Source of the DNA: Alienimonas chondri
GTDB taxonomy: Bacteria; Planctomycetota; Planctomycetia; Planctomycetales; Planctomycetaceae
Direction of reading: 5' to 3'
DNA: 64,000 nucleotides
Assembly (NCBI RefSeq): GCF_013036045.1
Contig: NZ_WTPX01000003.1
Coordinates: forward strand, 1-64,000
Part shown: positions 27,461-36,454 of the stretch, piece after piece
Layout of the letters: every line of letters begins with the position of its first letter
Position numbering within the stretch: the first letter of the stretch is position 1
The notes under the pieces: model-generated
Told to the model about the DNA's origin: nothing
Databases searched by the model: none
The model's input: the letters and a program-made list of their open reading frames with translations, nothing else
Made by a program: the position numbers and the translations under genes

Positions 27461-28921
27461 ATGACCGCTCGAACCGCGTTCGCCGCGCTGCTGCTCGCCG
27501 TCGCCTCCGCCGCCCCGGGGGCGGATCGGCCGAACGTCGTGCTGATCTTCACGGACGATCAGGGCTATCAGGATCTCGGCTGTTTCGGCTCGCCGGATAT
27601 CAAGACGCCGCACCTCGACCGGATGGCGGCCGAAGGACTGCGCCTCACCAGCTTTTACGCCCAGCCGGTCTGCGGCGTCTCGCGGGCGGCGTTGATGACC
27701 GGTTCCTATCCCATCCGCACCGCCGAACCGAGGAATCTCAAGCGATTGCATACGGTCCCGCACCCCCGGGAGGAGACGATGGGCGAGGTGCTCCGCGACG
27801 CCGGCTACGCCACGGCGTTGATCGGAAAATGGCATCTTGTCGAGCAACGCCGCCGCGGACCGGAGCGGTTTGACCCAGCCCTGATGCCGAACGCCCGGGG
27901 ATTCGACTTCTTTTACGGCACGCCGATGTTCAACGGCTACACGGTGCGAACGGACGAGACGGCGTTCCGCAGCCCGATTTATCGGAACGAAGCCGTCGAG
28001 GTTCCCGCCGTCGAAAGCTGGGACCGCATCACCGCCGACTACACCCGCGAAGCGACCGCTTGGATTCGCCAGAACCGCGATCGGCCGTTCTTCCTCTATC
28101 TCGCCCATAATCTGCCCCACATTCCGCTGGGCGCGTCGGAGGACTTCAGAGGGAAATCCGCGGCCGGCCCGTACGGGGATGCGATCGAGGAAATCGACTG
28201 GTCCTGCGGGGAGATTTTCCGCACTCTTAAAGAGCTGGACCTCGATGAGAACACGCTGGTCGTCTTCACCTCCGACAACGGCCCCTGGGTGGAGACCACC
28301 CGCGGGATGAAGCCGGGCGGCAAGCCGTTCATCCCGCGGGAGCACTCCGGCCGAGCGAAGCCGCTGCGGGGCTGGAAGATGTCGGCGTGGGAGGGCGGCT
28401 CGCGGGTGCCGTTCCTCGCCCGCTGGCCCGGTCGCATCCCGGCGGGGCGGGAGTCGGACGAATTGCTGACGACGATGGACCTGCTGCCGACGTTCGCCTC
28501 CCTCGCCGGCGCCGAATTGCCCGACGTGACGCTCGATGGAAAAGACGCTTCCGCGTTTCTGCTGGGGAAGACGAACGAAAGTCCGCGGGACGAATATCTT
28601 TATTACAGCGGCTGCCTGTTGACCGGCGTACGGTCGGGACGGTGGAAGCTCGTGCTGCCCCGCGAGGCGAACCCGTCGGGGCTGGGTTGGTGGGGGCGAA
28701 TGATTGAAGCCGTGCCCGAGACGCAGTTATTCGACCTCGACGCCGACCCCGGCGAGACGACGAACGTCGCAGGCGCGCATCCGCAAGTCGTCGCCCGCTT
28801 GATGGACCGTATCGAAGCCGCCCGGGAGGAACTGGGCGATCTCGACCGCGTCGGCGCCGGCGCCCGCTTCTTCGATGACGGCCCCCGTCGCCTTCAGGTT
28901 CCGATCAAACCCCAAACTTAA
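27461..28921 (+). CDS. Secreted sulfatase with atypical CGVSR active-site motif
   Basis: A 486-residue S1-type sulfatase with a signal peptide (AFAALLLAVASAAPGA). Metal-binding residues are FTDDQGY (Asp32, Asp33) and FTSDNGPW. The formylglycine position is Cys71 in VCGVSRAALMTG. The usual core is C-x-P/A-x-R; here Val occupies the third place, which could affect conversion by the formylglycine-generating enzyme. The HPRE/WHL-type segments (LIGKWHLVEQ) are intact. It follows the aldo/keto reductase by 4 bp and precedes a secreted propeller by 23 bp, in one operon. Substrate is probably a sulfated polysaccharide or oligosaccharide. Confidence 0.9.
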   Translation: MTARTAFAALLLAVASAAPGADRPNVVLIFTDDQGYQDLGCFGSPDIKTPHLDRMAAEGLRLTSFYAQPVCGVSRAALMTGSYPIRTAEPRNLKRLHTVPHPREETMGEVLRDAGYATALIGKWHLVEQRRRGPERFDPALMPNARGFDFFYGTPMFNGYTVRTDETAFRSPIYRNEAVEVPAVESWDRITADYTREATAWIRQNRDRPFFLYLAHNLPHIPLGASEDFRGKSAAGPYGDAIEEIDWSCGEIFRTLKELDLDENTLVVFTSDNGPWVETTRGMKPGGKPFIPREHSGRAKPLRGWKMSAWEGGSRVPFLARWPGRIPAGRESDELLTTMDLLPTFASLAGAELPDVTLDGKDASAFLLGKTNESPRDEYLYYSGCLLTGVRSGRWKLVLPREANPSGLGWWGRMIEAVPETQLFDLDADPGETTNVAGAHPQVVARLMDRIEAAREELGDLDRVGAGARFFDDGPRRLQVPIKPQT

Positions 28922-28944
28922 CGCCCCGCCGCGAAAGCTACGCC

Positions 28945-29934
28945 ATGACAGATCGCCGACTTCCCTCCCCCGCCCGCCGGACGACGTGGGGCCGCTATAC
29001 AGCCGCGCTCGGTGCCCTGATCGCGGGCGCCCTGACGGTCGCCCCGGCGATGGCCGCGGAGCCGGAGACGACGCACGGGTTCCTCGCCTTCGGCAAAACG
29101 ACGTACCGCGTCGATGACGCCGGACAGACGACCTGGACCTACCCGGCGAACACCCGCGACGGCTACCAACTCCCCGACGGGACGCTCGTGCTGACGCTCA
29201 GTCGCTCCAAGCGATTCCCGGGCGGGGCCGTTATGGAGGTCGCGCCGGACGGGACGGAGAAGCTCCTCTGGAAAGGAACGCAATCCGAGGTCAACGGCGC
29301 CCAGCCGACCGACGCCGGCACGATCGTGCTTACCGAAGCCGGCGAAGCGCCGCGGTTGTTGGAGATCGAGCGGGACGACACGGTTCTGGTCGAGTTCCCC
29401 CTCGTCTGTCAAAAAGAGAACCACCATCTGCAAACGCGGATGGCGCGGAAATTAAAAGACGGGACATACCTCGTGCCGCACCTGCTCGACTTCGCCGTCG
29501 TGCAGTACGACGCGGAGGGCAACGTCCTGAAACGATTCGATACGACCGTCCCCGGCGACGAGGATCGCTCGATTCATACTTGGCCGTTCACCGCGATCCG
29601 CCACGGCGACGGCCGCACGTTGGTCTGCTGCACGAACGGCAATCGCGTGATAGATTTCGACGCGGACGGCAACGTCGTCTGGCAACTGACGAACGACGAC
29701 CTGCCGGGCCCGTGGCTGCAAGATCCCTGCGGCGGTCAGGTGCTGCCGAACGGGAACGTCGTCATCACCAGCTACGCCGCGGGGCGGCGGAACGTGAACG
29801 CGCCGAAGCTGTTCGAGGTGACCCCCGAGAAAGAGGTCGTCTGGACGCACCGGGACGGCCGAAAGGTCGGTATTCATCACTTTCAGATCCTCACCACCAA
29901 CGGCGAGCGCCTGCCCGGCCCGCCGATGAAATAG
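28945..29934 (+). CDS. Secreted PQQ-like beta-propeller protein
   Basis: A 329-residue protein with an N-terminal signal (YTAALGALIAGALTVAPAMAAE) and repeated beta-propeller blades. Blade motifs include TRDGYQLPDGTLVLTLSRS, VQYDAEGNVLKRFD, VIDFDADGNVVWQLTNDD, GGQVLPNGNVVITSY and LFEVTPEKEVVWTHRDG. The D-x-D-G-N-V-V-W repeat pattern is typical of arylsulfotransferase-like and PQQ-like propellers. No catalytic motif is evident. It is the last gene of the aldo/keto reductase-sulfatase operon and may bind or process the operon's substrate in the periplasm. Confidence 0.78.
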   Translation: MTDRRLPSPARRTTWGRYTAALGALIAGALTVAPAMAAEPETTHGFLAFGKTTYRVDDAGQTTWTYPANTRDGYQLPDGTLVLTLSRSKRFPGGAVMEVAPDGTEKLLWKGTQSEVNGAQPTDAGTIVLTEAGEAPRLLEIERDDTVLVEFPLVCQKENHHLQTRMARKLKDGTYLVPHLLDFAVVQYDAEGNVLKRFDTTVPGDEDRSIHTWPFTAIRHGDGRTLVCCTNGNRVIDFDADGNVVWQLTNDDLPGPWLQDPCGGQVLPNGNVVITSYAAGRRNVNAPKLFEVTPEKEVVWTHRDGRKVGIHHFQILTTNGERLPGPPMK

Positions 29935-29988
29935 CCGCCGAAGTCCGGGGAAGGACGGGAGGCCGGGCGGAGCCGGGCCTCGGATCGC

Positions 29989-31350
29989 TTACAGCGCCCC
30001 TCGCAGCAGCAGGGCCGGCAGCACGCTGATCGCGGTGTTCGCGACCTCTTCGCAGGTCGTGTACTGCACGATGATCACGTCCTCGGGCTGGATGAGGATC
30101 CGCTCCCGGGGGTCGGTCAGCGCCCGGGCGAGGTCGACGCGGATCACCACCTCGCCGCAGTCGTTCGGCAACTGGCGGATCACGATCGCCTTGCTCGGAG
30201 GGAACGCGGCGCCTCGGTTGCCGCCGAAGACGCTGATGCCGCCGGCGCCCGTGCCGCTGGCGCCGAGTTCGCCCTTGGCCGCGGCGATGGCCTGGAGGAT
30301 GTTCAGGTCGTAGTCGCGGGGGAGCAGGTACTCGCCGCCGCCCAGCGTGCCGCCGGTGTAGTACTTCTCGCGGTCACGAGCCGGGATATAAACGATGTCG
30401 CCGGCTTCCAGCGTGATGTCTTCCTCCATGAAGGTCGGCGGGGCTTCCGGATAGAATCGCAGCGGGATGCGGATCGCCCCCGGGCCGTACGGGTCCGGCA
30501 GCGGCGGGCGGCAGCCGCAGGGGACGGGCTGTCGGCGAATCGCAGCGATGCGAGCGTCGAACTCCGCCCCGCCGGTCTCACCGCCCTTGAAGATAATCGC
30601 CTCGTTCAACGCCTCGTTGCCCGGCAGGCCGCCGGTGGCGGAGAGGGCGGTCAGCAGGTCGTTTTCGCCGGCCTTGAGGTCCACCAGGAAGCCGGAGCCG
30701 CTTTTGCCGCCGGCGTCGTTGTCGGTCGGGTTCTGCACGCCGCCGGCGTCCTCGCGGATGACCAGCACCCGCACCTCGCGCTGCCGCTGGAGGGTGACGA
30801 TGATGCCCGTGTCGGACAGTGCTTCCGGCTTGAGGATGTCGTCGTCGATATAGGCTTGCCGGACCTTTGCCTCCGCCTCGGCGAGAGTCATCCCCATCAC
30901 CGGGACCGGGGCGATCAGCGGCAGGGAGACCGTTCCGTCCTCGCGGATCGGCACCGGGAAGCCGATCGACGGCGGGATCGAGGCGTCCTCCGGGAAATTC
31001 ACCGGGGGCACGCTGTCCTCCTCGCCCAGGATGCCCTCGATATAGACGCCCAGCACGTCGCCGGCGGCGAGGGCGTAGACCTCGTTCGGACGCTGCCGCA
31101 GGCGGGCCTTGCTGGTTTCGATCAGATCGTCCTTCGACCGCGCCAGCGCCGCCGGCGGGAGCCGACGCGCGGGGATCGCTTCGATACAGGCGCTGCCGAG
31201 CGAACCCAGCGACATGCTCTGGCACCCCGGAGCCAGCACGACCGCCGCGAGGGCCGCCAGCAGAACCGCCGGGCGACCGCCTGCCCGGGGGATGAGGCGA
31301 CCTGGGGCGAGGCGACGTGCGAGCGAGCGGGAGGGCAAGGAAACGATCAT
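29989..31350 (-). CDS. Polysaccharide export outer-membrane lipoprotein (Wza-like)
   Basis: A 453-residue polysaccharide biosynthesis/export protein. It begins with a lipoprotein signal (LLAALAAVVLAPGC, lipobox APGC). A Poly_export domain follows (YALAAGDVLGVYIEG; PVPIREDGTVSLPLIAPVPVMGMTLAEAEAKVRQAY). One or more SLBB-like domains come next (VRVLVIREDAG...KAGENDLLTALSATGGLPG; ITLEAGDIVYIPARDREKYYTGG; LLPRDYDLNILQAIAAAKG). The Wza family forms the outer-membrane channel for exopolysaccharide. Planctomycete versions are longer and Pro-rich, as here. It is downstream of, and probably co-transcribed with, the Cys-rich lipoprotein gene at 31475-32419. No polymerase or flippase genes are in the window. 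Confidence 0.88.
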   Translation of the reverse strand: MIVSLPSRSLARRLAPGRLIPRAGGRPAVLLAALAAVVLAPGCQSMSLGSLGSACIEAIPARRLPPAALARSKDDLIETSKARLRQRPNEVYALAAGDVLGVYIEGILGEEDSVPPVNFPEDASIPPSIGFPVPIREDGTVSLPLIAPVPVMGMTLAEAEAKVRQAYIDDDILKPEALSDTGIIVTLQRQREVRVLVIREDAGGVQNPTDNDAGGKSGSGFLVDLKAGENDLLTALSATGGLPGNEALNEAIIFKGGETGGAEFDARIAAIRRQPVPCGCRPPLPDPYGPGAIRIPLRFYPEAPPTFMEEDITLEAGDIVYIPARDREKYYTGGTLGGGEYLLPRDYDLNILQAIAAAKGELGASGTGAGGISVFGGNRGAAFPPSKAIVIRQLPNDCGEVVIRVDLARALTDPRERILIQPEDVIIVQYTTCEEVANTAISVLPALLLRGAL

Positions 31351-31474
31351 GGCGGGCGTCCGTATGTCCCCGACCGGCGCGATCGGTCGGTGCGGGAGGA
31401 TCGGGGGCGGAACGGTGTGAAGAAGGGGTGGGCCGCCGAAGCGGACTCGGGCAGACGGGAACCGCGGGGGGCGG

Positions 31475-32419
31475 TCAGCCGTCGCCGCTCCAAAGAGTCG
31501 TGACCTTCGGGCCGGCGTCCCCGCGCAACGAGGCCGAATCGCCTTCCCTCAGGCCCGCGTCGCCGTCGTCGGGGGAGAGTTCGAACTGCGGAAAGCTCGG
31601 CGCCGGAGAAAAGTCCGGTTCGGGGGGGCCGTCGGCGCCGGGGACCGCCTCGGCGTCCAGCAGATCCTGGAGCAGGCCGTTCGGACTCGGATCGCCGGCG
31701 CTGCCTTCGCCGCCGGTCTCGCCGCCTTCCGTCCCGTCGGCTTTGGGCGGGAGCAGCGGGATCGGGGCCGGGGCGGGCACGGGTTCCTCAAGCACCGGTC
31801 CTTCCTCGAACGCCGGCATGTCCGATTGATTGGTCGGGGCAGAGATCGCATTCGTCGGCGTCTCCAACCCATACGGATCGAACGCCGCGGGACCGCTGTG
31901 GGGAACCGGGCCGCGGGCGCCGGGCATGCCCCCCGGCTGGCCGCCGCAGATGTCGCGGAGCGGCACGGTATTCAGACCGGCGACGCCGTCCTGCCCCGCG
32001 GCGATCGCCCCGTGGGCCCAGCCGTCGTAGTAACAGTTCAAGCGCTCGGTTCGCTCGCAGGGGTCGCTGGTACTGCATCCCCAATAGCTGGGAGGCGGCG
32101 TGGGCGGGGCGCAACAGTCGTCGCCGTACAGCGAGACCTCCGTATAACCGCTCTTAAAGCCGCACTTAAAATCCAGCGGATAGGTACAGCAATTGTGGAA
32201 CAGGTCGCCCCGGTGCAGGTAGGCCTTCTCCGCGGCGAAGCGGATCTGCAAACCGGTCTTCGCTTCGTAGAGGTTGCTCTGCAGGCCGCCGGTCGAGCAG
32301 CCGACCAACGCCGCCGCCAGCACCGCCCGCTGTCCGTACCGTCGAATGCGGGTCCGGCGCGAAGCTCCAGCGATGCGGCTCCAAGTCAGTCGGGTCGGCA
32401 AGGGCGGAGGTTCTTCCAT
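31475..32419 (-). CDS. Cys-rich planctomycete lipoprotein upstream of the Wza-like gene
   Basis: A 314-residue predicted lipoprotein: basic n-region (SRRTRIRRYGQR), hydrophobic VLAAALVGC with a lipobox. The folded part (about 45-160) contains FAAEKAYLHR, LDFKCGFKSGYTEVSLYGDDCCAPPTPPPSYW and LNCYYDGWAHGAIAAGQDGV. The 'DFK.GF..GY ... P..YW ... ..YDGWAHGA' pattern recurs in planctomycete hypothetical proteins. This copy is enriched in Cys, with CC pairs suggesting disulfides. The C-terminal half is low-complexity, Pro- and acid-rich. It lies 124 bp upstream of the export gene on the same strand, so a role in exopolysaccharide export or anchoring is inferred, not shown. Confidence 0.78.
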   Translation of the reverse strand: MEEPPPLPTRLTWSRIAGASRRTRIRRYGQRAVLAAALVGCSTGGLQSNLYEAKTGLQIRFAAEKAYLHRGDLFHNCCTYPLDFKCGFKSGYTEVSLYGDDCCAPPTPPPSYWGCSTSDPCERTERLNCYYDGWAHGAIAAGQDGVAGLNTVPLRDICGGQPGGMPGARGPVPHSGPAAFDPYGLETPTNAISAPTNQSDMPAFEEGPVLEEPVPAPAPIPLLPPKADGTEGGETGGEGSAGDPSPNGLLQDLLDAEAVPGADGPPEPDFSPAPSFPQFELSPDDGDAGLREGDSASLRGDAGPKVTTLWSGDG

Positions 32420-32824
32420 CCGGGCGCGGGCGCCCGGGCGATGAATAGCGGGAGGAAGCCGCCGAACCGCGCAGCGACGCAGGGTCGCCGCAATCCGTTC
32501 AACTGGCTCATCCTGCTCATCGGGACGACCCCGCCGGTTACTTGAGGCGCGGAAGAGTGGAATCCGAAGAATCGGCCGATTTCCGCAGAAGTCCGTCCGT
32601 CGAACCTATTTGCATGGAGCGAAGCCAGGTCGCCGACCGCATGCCGACCGCTCCGGCGTCGCCGACGCGGACCGACCCCGGAGCGGGGCCGCCAGCGGGG
32701 CCGAGCGCCGGTCGCCGGCTTCGTACCCCTTCGCCGGGGGGCCGGGTACCGTGAGGGAACCTCCGGGACGGCTCGTCGCCTCCGCGGCCGTCCGATCGAA
32801 TCGACCGCAGCCTGCCGCTCCGCG
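32420..32824. other. Divergent intergenic region, no gene seen
   Basis: 405 bases between the lipoprotein gene (minus) and the S15 peptidase gene (plus), expected to hold both promoters. No convincing ORF, hairpin or operator was seen. Confidence 0.4.
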
Positions 32825-34822
32825 ATGATCGTCCTCGTTGCTTCGTCCGCCTTCCAAACTCCGTGCCGTTCACGTCGACCGGCGTTCTCCGGCCTGCTCG
32901 GGGCGGCGTTCGCCGGCCTGTTTTGGAGCGGGGTCGGCACGGCGATCGCTCAGGACGACGCCCCGCCGCCGGCTGGGGAGGCGTCTGCGGAAGAGGCGAT
33001 CCAGCAGCAGTTTGAGGACGGCCGGGCCGCCGTCATGCCGGCGTTCAAAGATCCGGACGAGTGGATCCGCGAAGACCTGTTCGTCGAGATCGACTCGGAC
33101 ACCGACGCCGACGGCCGCCCGGACCGCATTCATATCGCCGTCACCCGGCAGGCCCAGACGCGGCCTTCCTCGGAGGGGGGCGAGGATCTGAAAGTGCCCG
33201 CCCTGCTGTTTATGAGTCCGTATTACGGTCGGGCACTTAATCTCGCCCCGGAGAACTTCTGGAACACCCGACACGCCTTCGGCGCCGCTCCGCCGCCGCC
33301 CACGACGATGGAGCATGCCGCCGCGGAGATCAAACGGCCGGTCATTACGACCCGTCATCTCAAAGATTGGGTGCCGCGGGGCTACGCGGTGGTGCACGCC
33401 TCCTCGCCCGGCACGGGGCTGTCGCAGGGTTGCCCCACGGTGGGCGGGCAGAATGAATACGACGCCCCCAAAGCCGTCGTCGATTGGCTCTGCGGTCGTA
33501 TCCCGGGCTATTCCGAACCGACCGGCGGCGAGCCGGTCACCGCCGATTGGTGCACCGGCAAGGTGGGGATGTCCGGCACCAGCTACAACGGCACCCTCGC
33601 CTTAGCGGGCGCTCAGACAGGCGTGGAAGGGTTGGAGGTCGTCATCCCCGTCGCCCCCAACACCTCCTATTACCGCTACTACCGCAGCAACGGCTTGGTT
33701 CGCTCCCCTGGGGGCTACGTCGGCGAAGACGCGGACGTGCTGGGCGAAGCGATCCTCGCCGGCTCCGAGGCGACCTGGGACGCCTGCGACTGCCTGCAAC
33801 GGCGGTTGTTCTCCGCCGGGAACCTCGACCGCGCCACCGGCGATTGGAACGATTACTGGGCGGAAATCGACATGCTCCCCCGCATGGAGAAGGTTCAATG
33901 CGCGATCCTGATGTCCCATGCGTTCAACGACTGGAACGTGATGCCGGAGCACAGCGTCAACATTTATCAGCGAGCGAAGGAACTGGGCATCCCCGCGGCC
34001 CTTTATATGCACCAGGGCGGACACGGCGGGCCGCCGCCGATCGACTTGATGAACCTCTGGTTCACGCACCACCTGTTCGGCGTGGAGAACGACTGGAACG
34101 AAGGCGGCAAAGCCTGGATCGTCCGCGAGGGCGATCCTCGGGAGAAGCCGACCCGCTATGAGGATTATCCGCACCCGGCCGCGGCGCCGGTCGAACTGGC
34201 CCTCACCCCCGGCGCCCCGCAGATCGGCGGCCTGACCCTCGCCGACGCCGAGTCCCCCGCCCCGGCGCCGACCGCGGAGACGTTCGAGGACAACTTCTCT
34301 TTCAATGGAGAGGTGCTGGCTCAGGCCGAGTGGACCGACCACCGCCTGCTGTACGCGACGCCGCCGCTGACGGGGCCGGTGCACCTGTCCGGCACGCCGG
34401 AGATCGCGGTGACGCTGTCGGTCGATCGCCCGGCCGCGAACCTGTCGGTTTGGCTGGTCTCGCTGCCGTGGGAAGAGGGCCGGAACGTTTCAATCACGGA
34501 CAACGTCATCACCCGCGGCTGGGCCGACCCCCAAAACCACGCGGACTTCCAAGGCCCCGGCGAACCGCTGGAACCCGGCCGCAAGTACGACGTGACGTTC
34601 GACCTGCAGCCGGACGATCAGATCATCCCCGCCGGTCAGCAACTCGGCCTGCTGATCTTCTCCACCGATAAAGACTTCACCCTCCAGCCCGATCCCGGGA
34701 CAAAGATCACCGTGCACCTCGAAGAGACGCGGCTACGCTTGCCGATCGTCGGCGGGACCGGGGCGTTGAAGAACGCGTTGCGTCCCGCGACCGACGAAAC
34801 GGATCCCGCCGCCGAGGAGTGA
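32825..34822 (+). CDS. Secreted X-Pro dipeptidyl-peptidase family (S15/CocE-like) hydrolase
   Basis: A 665-residue alpha/beta hydrolase of the S15/CocE family with a signal peptide (hydrophobic FSGLLGAAFAGLFWSGVG). The catalytic domain has the nucleophile in GMSGTSYNG (Ser about 253), the oxyanion-side segment FMSPYYGRALN, and YAVVHASSPGTGLSQGCPTVGG. The helical cap follows. A C-terminal jelly-roll domain (LATPPLTGPVHLSGTPEIAVTLSVDRPAANLSVWLV... ITDNVITRGWADPQNHADFQ) is typical of X-Pro dipeptidyl peptidases. It would remove X-Pro dipeptides or cleave esters in the periplasm; the S15 assignment is favoured by the C-terminal domain and cap motifs. It is a monocistronic unit, convergent with the PQQ propeller gene. 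Confidence 0.88.
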   Translation: MIVLVASSAFQTPCRSRRPAFSGLLGAAFAGLFWSGVGTAIAQDDAPPPAGEASAEEAIQQQFEDGRAAVMPAFKDPDEWIREDLFVEIDSDTDADGRPDRIHIAVTRQAQTRPSSEGGEDLKVPALLFMSPYYGRALNLAPENFWNTRHAFGAAPPPPTTMEHAAAEIKRPVITTRHLKDWVPRGYAVVHASSPGTGLSQGCPTVGGQNEYDAPKAVVDWLCGRIPGYSEPTGGEPVTADWCTGKVGMSGTSYNGTLALAGAQTGVEGLEVVIPVAPNTSYYRYYRSNGLVRSPGGYVGEDADVLGEAILAGSEATWDACDCLQRRLFSAGNLDRATGDWNDYWAEIDMLPRMEKVQCAILMSHAFNDWNVMPEHSVNIYQRAKELGIPAALYMHQGGHGGPPPIDLMNLWFTHHLFGVENDWNEGGKAWIVREGDPREKPTRYEDYPHPAAAPVELALTPGAPQIGGLTLADAESPAPAPTAETFEDNFSFNGEVLAQAEWTDHRLLYATPPLTGPVHLSGTPEIAVTLSVDRPAANLSVWLVSLPWEEGRNVSITDNVITRGWADPQNHADFQGPGEPLEPGRKYDVTFDLQPDDQIIPAGQQLGLLIFSTDKDFTLQPDPGTKITVHLEETRLRLPIVGGTGALKNALRPATDETDPAAEE

Positions 34823-34963
34823 TTGCGGCGACTCCCGATCGTCGGGTTGAGGATGGCGTTCTCTCGGGGATCGCGCGTCGCTGGCGGTTTCGCGGCGCCG
34901 TTCCCTGTCCGGGGCACTGCGAAACCGCAAGTGCCCGGGGGGACATGCACTTCGTGGAGACAC

Positions 34964-36319
34964 TCACTCGCGAGCGTCGCGCCTTCCTGCACCGTCCGCC
35001 GGCGGGTCGCCGATCGACCAGAGGGCTTCGTCGGTGCGGATCAGCAGTTCTTCCTCGGTGGCGACGACGGAGGCGTTCGTCGATTCCCCCAGGTCGTTTT
35101 CGGCGACCAGCTGGAAGGCCTCCGGGTCGGGTCGGAAGACGGTGGTGACGCCGGACTTCGTCAGCAGGAACGCCAGGCCGTCGCCGGTCAGGGTGACGCT
35201 GGACCAGGTGCCGCCGTCGCCGGCCCGGGCCTTCCAGCGTTCCTCGCCGGTGTTCGCATCCAGACAGTGCAGGACGCCGCCCATGTTGCAAATGTAAACG
35301 AAGCCGTCGACGACCACGCCGGTGCCCAGCCAACTGCCGCCCTTGGGTTGGTGCCACAGGCGGCGGGTCTCCGTCACATCGCCGCGACCGCCGGCCCGCA
35401 CCGCGAACGACGCTCCGCCGTACCCGCCCAGCACGACGACGACGTCGCCCGCGGCCATCGGCGAGGCGTACGCCAACGGGGCGGCTCCGCCGCAGGTCCA
35501 CAGCCGTTCGCCGGTGGCGGGATTGAAGCCGCTGACCCGCCGCGGCAGCGTCATCACCAGTTCCGTGCGGCCGTCGACCTCGACCAGGATCGGCGTGCCC
35601 CAGGTTCCCCGCAGCCGTTTTTCGCGCGGCTTATCGCTGCGATAGTCGTTGGCGTTGCCGTCGTTTTCCGGTCCGCTGAGGTTCCGCTCCGCCGCGTCGT
35701 CCAGGGCGTCGACCTGCCAGACGGTCTCGCCGGTGGTCTTGTCGACTGCGATCAGGAACTCCCGCGGGCCCGGGCCGAACGGCAGGATGCACAGGTTGTC
35801 ATACAGGATCGGGGAGGAGCCGTAGCCCCATTGATGCTCCTGCCGGCCGAGATCGCGGCGCCACAGTTCGGTTCCGTCCACATCCCAGCAGATCAGCCCC
35901 GCGGAGCCGAACCAGGCGACGACCCGCTCCGCGTCGGTGGCGGGCGAAGCGGAAGCATAGGGGTTGGTGCGGTGGGTGGATTCGCCTTCGTCGTACGCCA
36001 CCCCCCGCCGCCAAAGCTCCCGCCCCGTCGCCCGGTCGAGGCACCAGAGTTCGCGGCGGCTCCCCTCCGTCACCGGTTGCGTGAGGAAGATGCGGTCCCC
36101 CCACACGACCGGCGTGGAGTTCCCCGCCTCCGGCAGCGGCGTCCGCCAGCGAACGTTGCGGTCCGGCCCCCATTCCGTGGCCGTCGGGGCTGCCTCCGTC
36201 GTGCCGTCGCCCGCGGGCCCCCGCCATTGCGGCCAGTTGGCGTCGCCCTCTCCGCCGAACGCCGGCACAGCCGCGACGAGCAGAGCGAGCAGAAATGAGG
36301 AGGAACGTCTGAGCGACAT
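34964..36319 (-). CDS. Secreted PQQ-binding-like beta-propeller protein
   Basis: A 451-residue propeller with a signal peptide (SSFLLALLVAAVPAFGG) and the WPQWRGPAGDG opening found in the large planctomycete PQQ-repeat family. Blades are visible as LWCLDRATGRELWRRGV, LICWDVDGTELWRRDLG, IAVDKTTGETVWQVD, SGFNPATGERLWTCGG and LHCLDANTGEERWKARAGDG. No dehydrogenase active-site motif is present, so it is likely a BamB-like scaffold or binding protein and not an enzyme. Function unknown. Confidence 0.88.
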   Translation of the reverse strand: MSLRRSSSFLLALLVAAVPAFGGEGDANWPQWRGPAGDGTTEAAPTATEWGPDRNVRWRTPLPEAGNSTPVVWGDRIFLTQPVTEGSRRELWCLDRATGRELWRRGVAYDEGESTHRTNPYASASPATDAERVVAWFGSAGLICWDVDGTELWRRDLGRQEHQWGYGSSPILYDNLCILPFGPGPREFLIAVDKTTGETVWQVDALDDAAERNLSGPENDGNANDYRSDKPREKRLRGTWGTPILVEVDGRTELVMTLPRRVSGFNPATGERLWTCGGAAPLAYASPMAAGDVVVVLGGYGGASFAVRAGGRGDVTETRRLWHQPKGGSWLGTGVVVDGFVYICNMGGVLHCLDANTGEERWKARAGDGGTWSSVTLTGDGLAFLLTKSGVTTVFRPDPEAFQLVAENDLGESTNASVVATEEELLIRTDEALWSIGDPPADGAGRRDARE

Positions 36320-36390
36320 GCGGGCAGTCTGATCGCGGAGTTGGAAACGCCGCCCGGCGCCGATTCGGACGGACGGCCGAAGATCATAAC

Positions 36391-36414
36391 CGGGACCGCT
36401 GCCGGACGGTCCCG
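36391..36414. terminator. Hairpin terminator candidate
   Basis: 8-bp stem (36391-36398 with 36407-36414) and 8-nt loop, 40 bp past the stop of the minus-strand gene at 36455-38011. No strong T-run. Confidence 0.5.
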
Positions 36415-36454
36415 TGCATCGACCTCAAGACCGGCGCCCAGGTCGGCGCTCGTG

